Part shown: piece by piece, positions 60,601 through 64,000 of the stretch
How positions within the stretch are numbered: position 1 is the first letter of the stretch
Layout of the letters: every line of letters begins with the position of its first letter
DNA from: Hetaerina americana
Taxonomy: Eukaryota; Arthropoda; Insecta; Odonata; Calopterygidae
Assembly (NCBI GenBank): GCA_022747635.1
Contig: JAKTNV010000009.1
Coordinates: 63,668,677-63,732,676 of the forward strand
DNA length: 64,000 bases
Direction of reading: 5' to 3'
Program-made: the position numbers and the translations under genes
Notes under the pieces: model-generated
The model's database searches: none
What the model saw: only the letters and a program-made list of their open reading frames with translations
Told to the model about the DNA's origin: nothing

Positions 60601-63500
60601 CTTTCGGGGGCTAGAGTTATAAAAATTTCATTTTTTAACCCAATATAACTTTTTTTAAATCATTATCCCAACAAAAAATAGACTTCATTGAAATTGAAAT
60701 ATGAACTTAATGTGTCAAAATAATATAAAATTTTCATTTAGTCAAAAAATGCATTTTCATTTACTGTATTTACACCATTATAATTTGTGACACAATGGGC
60801 ATATCATTTTTGAACTACATGAATCGTATTTTATTCAATGAGTCTAATCAATCATATCAAACTACCATGATAAGTACCAAATAATAAAAATTCTCACCTC
60901 TCTTATACTTTTCACCGCATGCACTTCTGTTACACACTGTTCTGTTAATGGACCCGAAATTTAAATGGGAAATCGGAACTTCATCGTAATTTTTTATATG
61001 TAGATCGCAGATGTTGTGCTTTATATTGTACATTTTTAATCATACAGTACACTAACTAGAAATATTTTTCCAAATCAAAATACTTTATTTCATCAATGCT
61101 AAAGTTGGTTAGTTTTACACTTTCAAGCTTTCGGGATTTATTTTAGTGGGATTTAATAATAAGAATCAATTAGAAATTTTTTAATTACACAATTTAAATC
61201 TTTTACTGCAAGACTTGGGTTTATAAAATGATATCCTCAGGTGACAAAAATGGACCACCTAAAGATGGCATAACGCGTATGTAGAAATTCGGTTTAAAAG
61301 GTTTAAACTATGAGTTTAATTTTTTTCATATTGCTCCTAACAATGGAGTTTTTCATTTTCGTGATTTAATTACAAAAACGGAAGTTTGTCAATTTCCTAT
61401 TTAAATACCGTACTTCGAATGTTGAAGCAATTAAATAAATGTAGGCATTTGGTTTCTCTTAGACAAGGTAGAATTCATAAAAATATTATTCTGACATTGA
61501 AAGAAGTCAATATATTTCGTTGTGTACGACTTATTTATTACAGAACTTGTTTTATACTTAAGGTTGTAGGAAAATAATCAAATGTTAGTATGTAGAAAGT
61601 ACAAATTCAAGTTGCGAATATCTATTCGTGACCATGATTCTTTTATAGTCAAGAATAATAATATTTACGTAGCGATTTTTTTAAAACTTCTATAAATAAA
61701 GTCTATAAAAGTAAAAAAGTAAAAAAAGTATTTTTTAAAAGTCTACGTCAATGCAGCTGCTTCACTATAACTAACTGAGGTTCTGATAAGTTAAATACAT
61801 TGAAAACAGTCAGTGAAATCAGTCAGTCAGTCAGCTAACTTCCTTCGTTTTGTTTTCTCGTACGCAGGGAGAATAAATAATAGTATAAAAACTTAAAGTG
61901 AATTTCCTGTTCATTACTCAAAAAGCGACTTTATGTGCTCGTATTTCTGCCAAACTCTTTTACAATTAAGCTCTTACTGGGCTTTCACCTCCTTCATATT
62001 ATAACTTACATATCAATACGTATTACAAATACGGATAAACAACTAATATACATATTTGAATAGTGCATTGAGTAGCTTGTACACTTTTAGGCAATGATTG
62101 AGTGACCGGGAAATACAGTAGGCAATATGACATTTTTCTCTCATGTTCGTGCAAAAATATTTGTAGGCATGGCATATATATGAATCAAGATATTTCCGAT
62201 TGAATATGATTAAATTACATATGGTGCTCTAAATATATCGTTTACGTCACTTAAATAATACGGAGCAACACCAAAAATGCTTCATGTAGGTATGGATCTG
62301 GGACTGTAGTCGGAAATGGGGCGATACCGTGGAAGGATTTCGGGTATAAGGGAAAGCCTGTTTAACCCTATAACCATAAAGTGAATTTCACCCCGAACGT
62401 TTAATAACTAGTCCTGAATCTTCTTGAAGAGGCCATTAACGGCGGCACTAACAGGGAACGCAGGTGCGTTCACATGAGCAAGTTCCATAAGTCATTGGGT
62501 ATTTTCCCCTGCTACCCTCTCTTTAACGTTGTGACCCCGCATAGCTCTCCCCCACGACGATTGTGCCAGCGGTTTATGGTTGGTATGCCATCAAAACTGT
62601 TTCGCCTGTCGTAAGGGCTGAATGGAAAAGGTGAATGTGCCATTCCATCCTGCGCTAAAAATCTAAATGCCATCGCAGCGATTCAGTATTATCGAGGATG
62701 TTTACTGCATCGACATTTCTTATTAGTGACAGGTAGCAAATTAAACCTATTTTAACTAGATTTGTATTTTTTGATCCGAAATGGCAAAACTTAGTTAAAG
62801 ACGTGAGTTCACCAACACCTTATCTTCTATTTCTACATATTCTCTGAGATTCTTGTAGAAACTTTTGTCACATTCCACCATCCATCATTTCAATTAAGCT
62901 TCATTGATACAAATAGCTTATATTTAATGTATGGTATGATAGATGCATTCAATGAATTTCCATGTGAATAAAAATCAGGTACAGTCAAAATAAATGTACA
63001 CCTGAAAGACAGAGTTAATAGAAAATTAACTAATTGTTGTTCAATTTTTAAAATACATTCACCCTTCCTTCAAGGATTTTGCTTGTGAAATGTTCTTCCC
63101 CTTCCACTTTACTACGGCCGTGCCTTTTTCTTTTGACGTTAAACTGATGTCATTTTTTTCACTCCACCCTTTTAACACCGCAATTTCGATTTAATTCAAA
63201 AGCTAAAGTCGAAATCTTCCAAAAATCATAGCTTGAAGTAGATTTATGCACCAAAGATGTATGAATTCGGTTTATTTACATTTCTTTTCATAATATTTTC
63301 AGTGCCTTCAGAAGTTCTCTGCTGAACGCTATACTTAACAGTATTCAATAATAATTACCGTATTAAGATAAGATTATGAAATAAATAACGTCAAAAAATT
63401 AACAAATATTAAAATAAGAAAGCAAAGCTGGTTCTATTGTAATAATATCCAAAAGGAATAGTAAAACACGGTGATACTCTAGCATAAGTTTCAATGCAAT
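57610..63500. other. Mostly AT-rich unique DNA, no supported gene
   Basis: The longest frame, 59129-59545 (plus, 138 codons), shows no recognised domain and no convincing splice context. GC-richer patches lie at 58.45-58.85 and 62.28-62.68 kb. A (GTCA)-type microrepeat lies near 61.8 kb. No tRNA, transposon end or LINE motif was found. Confidence 0.45.
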
Positions 63501-63504
63501 GGAG

Positions 63505-63680
63505 CTCACAGGGTACCTTGGGGGTAGAGCACTGACTGGAGGGTTCCGGGCTCAATTCTACAGTTAGACCGTGGGGAAACTAAGTTTTAAGTCCGATGAA
63601 ATACGGAGCAATTTCTAGACAAGAATTTCATGAGGAACTAGAGGTGCTATAGGATAGGCCACTGTCACACATAGCCTGAA
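63505..63680 (+). repeat. Possible diverged tRNA-like SINE
   Basis: CTTGGGGGTAGAGCACTGAC resembles an A-box region and GGGCTCAATTCTAC a weak B box, with spacing suitable for a tRNA. The following 100 bases do not match SINE-B, SINE-C or U450. It may be another old family. Confidence 0.4.
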
Positions 63681-64000
63681 TTTAGTTGCCAGAATTTTGC
63701 ATGCCATTAGCATTAGTTCGGAATTCCCTGTATTCTAACATATCAATTGGTACTACAGCCCAGCACTTAAGGGTACTACAGCCCAGTCGCTAATACGTAA
63801 AATGAAGTATAATTCGTTGAAAGATGAAAACAGAAAAGTTTGAGAAGAATTAAAAGAGGTATAATAAATTATTAATGTGTGTGGAATGTGAATAGAAAAA
63901 GGTACTAATGAAGTATTTCTGGATTTCAAGAAATATCAGGAGGAAAAAGAATATAATTTCGATCTTGAAGCAGTACTTTATACTTCAAAAAGGTAATACG

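Overview
This window reads as non-coding, transposon-littered DNA from an animal nuclear genome, most likely an arthropod and plausibly an insect with a large genome. The reasons are the AT-rich unique background with no operon-like or dense gene structure, mariner transposons, non-LTR retrotransposon (LINE) relics with animal-type reverse transcriptase motifs, several tRNA-derived SINE families, long (TA)n, (TG)n and (CT)n microsatellites, and long purine/pyrimidine-asymmetric tracts. I find no host protein-coding gene I can support. The only proteins I recognise belong to mobile elements, and all are broken. The window is probably intergenic or intronic.

Layout. 1-8.1 kb is mostly unique AT-rich DNA with two short tandem repeats and one purine-rich island. 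8.1-10.8 kb is a nested cluster: a tRNA-like repeat (called U450 here), a 753-bp internally deleted mariner next to its 3' tail, then two tandem U450 units followed by an inverted third unit that forms a long palindrome. 10.9-11.6 kb is a purine island. 12.7-13.5 kb and 22.5-23.25 kb are decayed RTE-like LINE copies. 15.4-15.6 and 16.7-17.15 kb are unexplained GC-rich blocks with inverted repeats. 23.66-25.3 kb holds a 142-bp tandem duplication, a second U450 tandem dimer and a (TA)n-(TG)n tract. 25.8-26.7 kb is a CR1/jockey-like LINE relic. 28.5-28.9 kb is a fold-back MITE with a smaller TA-flanked hairpin in its loop. 34.4-36.7 kb is a decayed near-full-length mariner bracketed by two oppositely oriented copies of a second SINE family (SINE-B). 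41.45-41.64 and 51.43-51.58 kb are two copies of a hairpin repeat. 43.07-43.38 kb is a third tRNA-headed SINE (SINE-C). 45.9-48.9 kb is a compound of (TA)n, a Penelope-like tail, an inverted U450 pair and the best-preserved LINE, whose 466-residue open frame includes the FADD box and which is interrupted by two stops. 49.8-54.7 kb has alternating purine and pyrimidine islands and a strong G-quadruplex motif. 56.2-56.75 kb is a LINE endonuclease-region relic. 57-64 kb is mostly unique DNA with a few SINE or repeat fragments.

How the parts relate. The LINEs could have supplied retrotransposition machinery for the tRNA-derived SINEs, but no matching 3' tail is demonstrated. The most unusual system is U450: a ~450-bp unit carrying a tRNA-Ala-like sequence in its middle rather than at its 5' end, present as head-to-tail dimers at two loci and as inverted pairs at two loci, always beside (TA)n. 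Its arms at 9.8-10.65 kb share variants absent from the other units, so that palindrome seems to have arisen by local fold-back duplication. Three loci also carry a motif resembling the hammerhead-ribozyme core found in Penelope-like elements, although helix I is not evident. All family assignments come from reading motifs by eye; no database search was possible.
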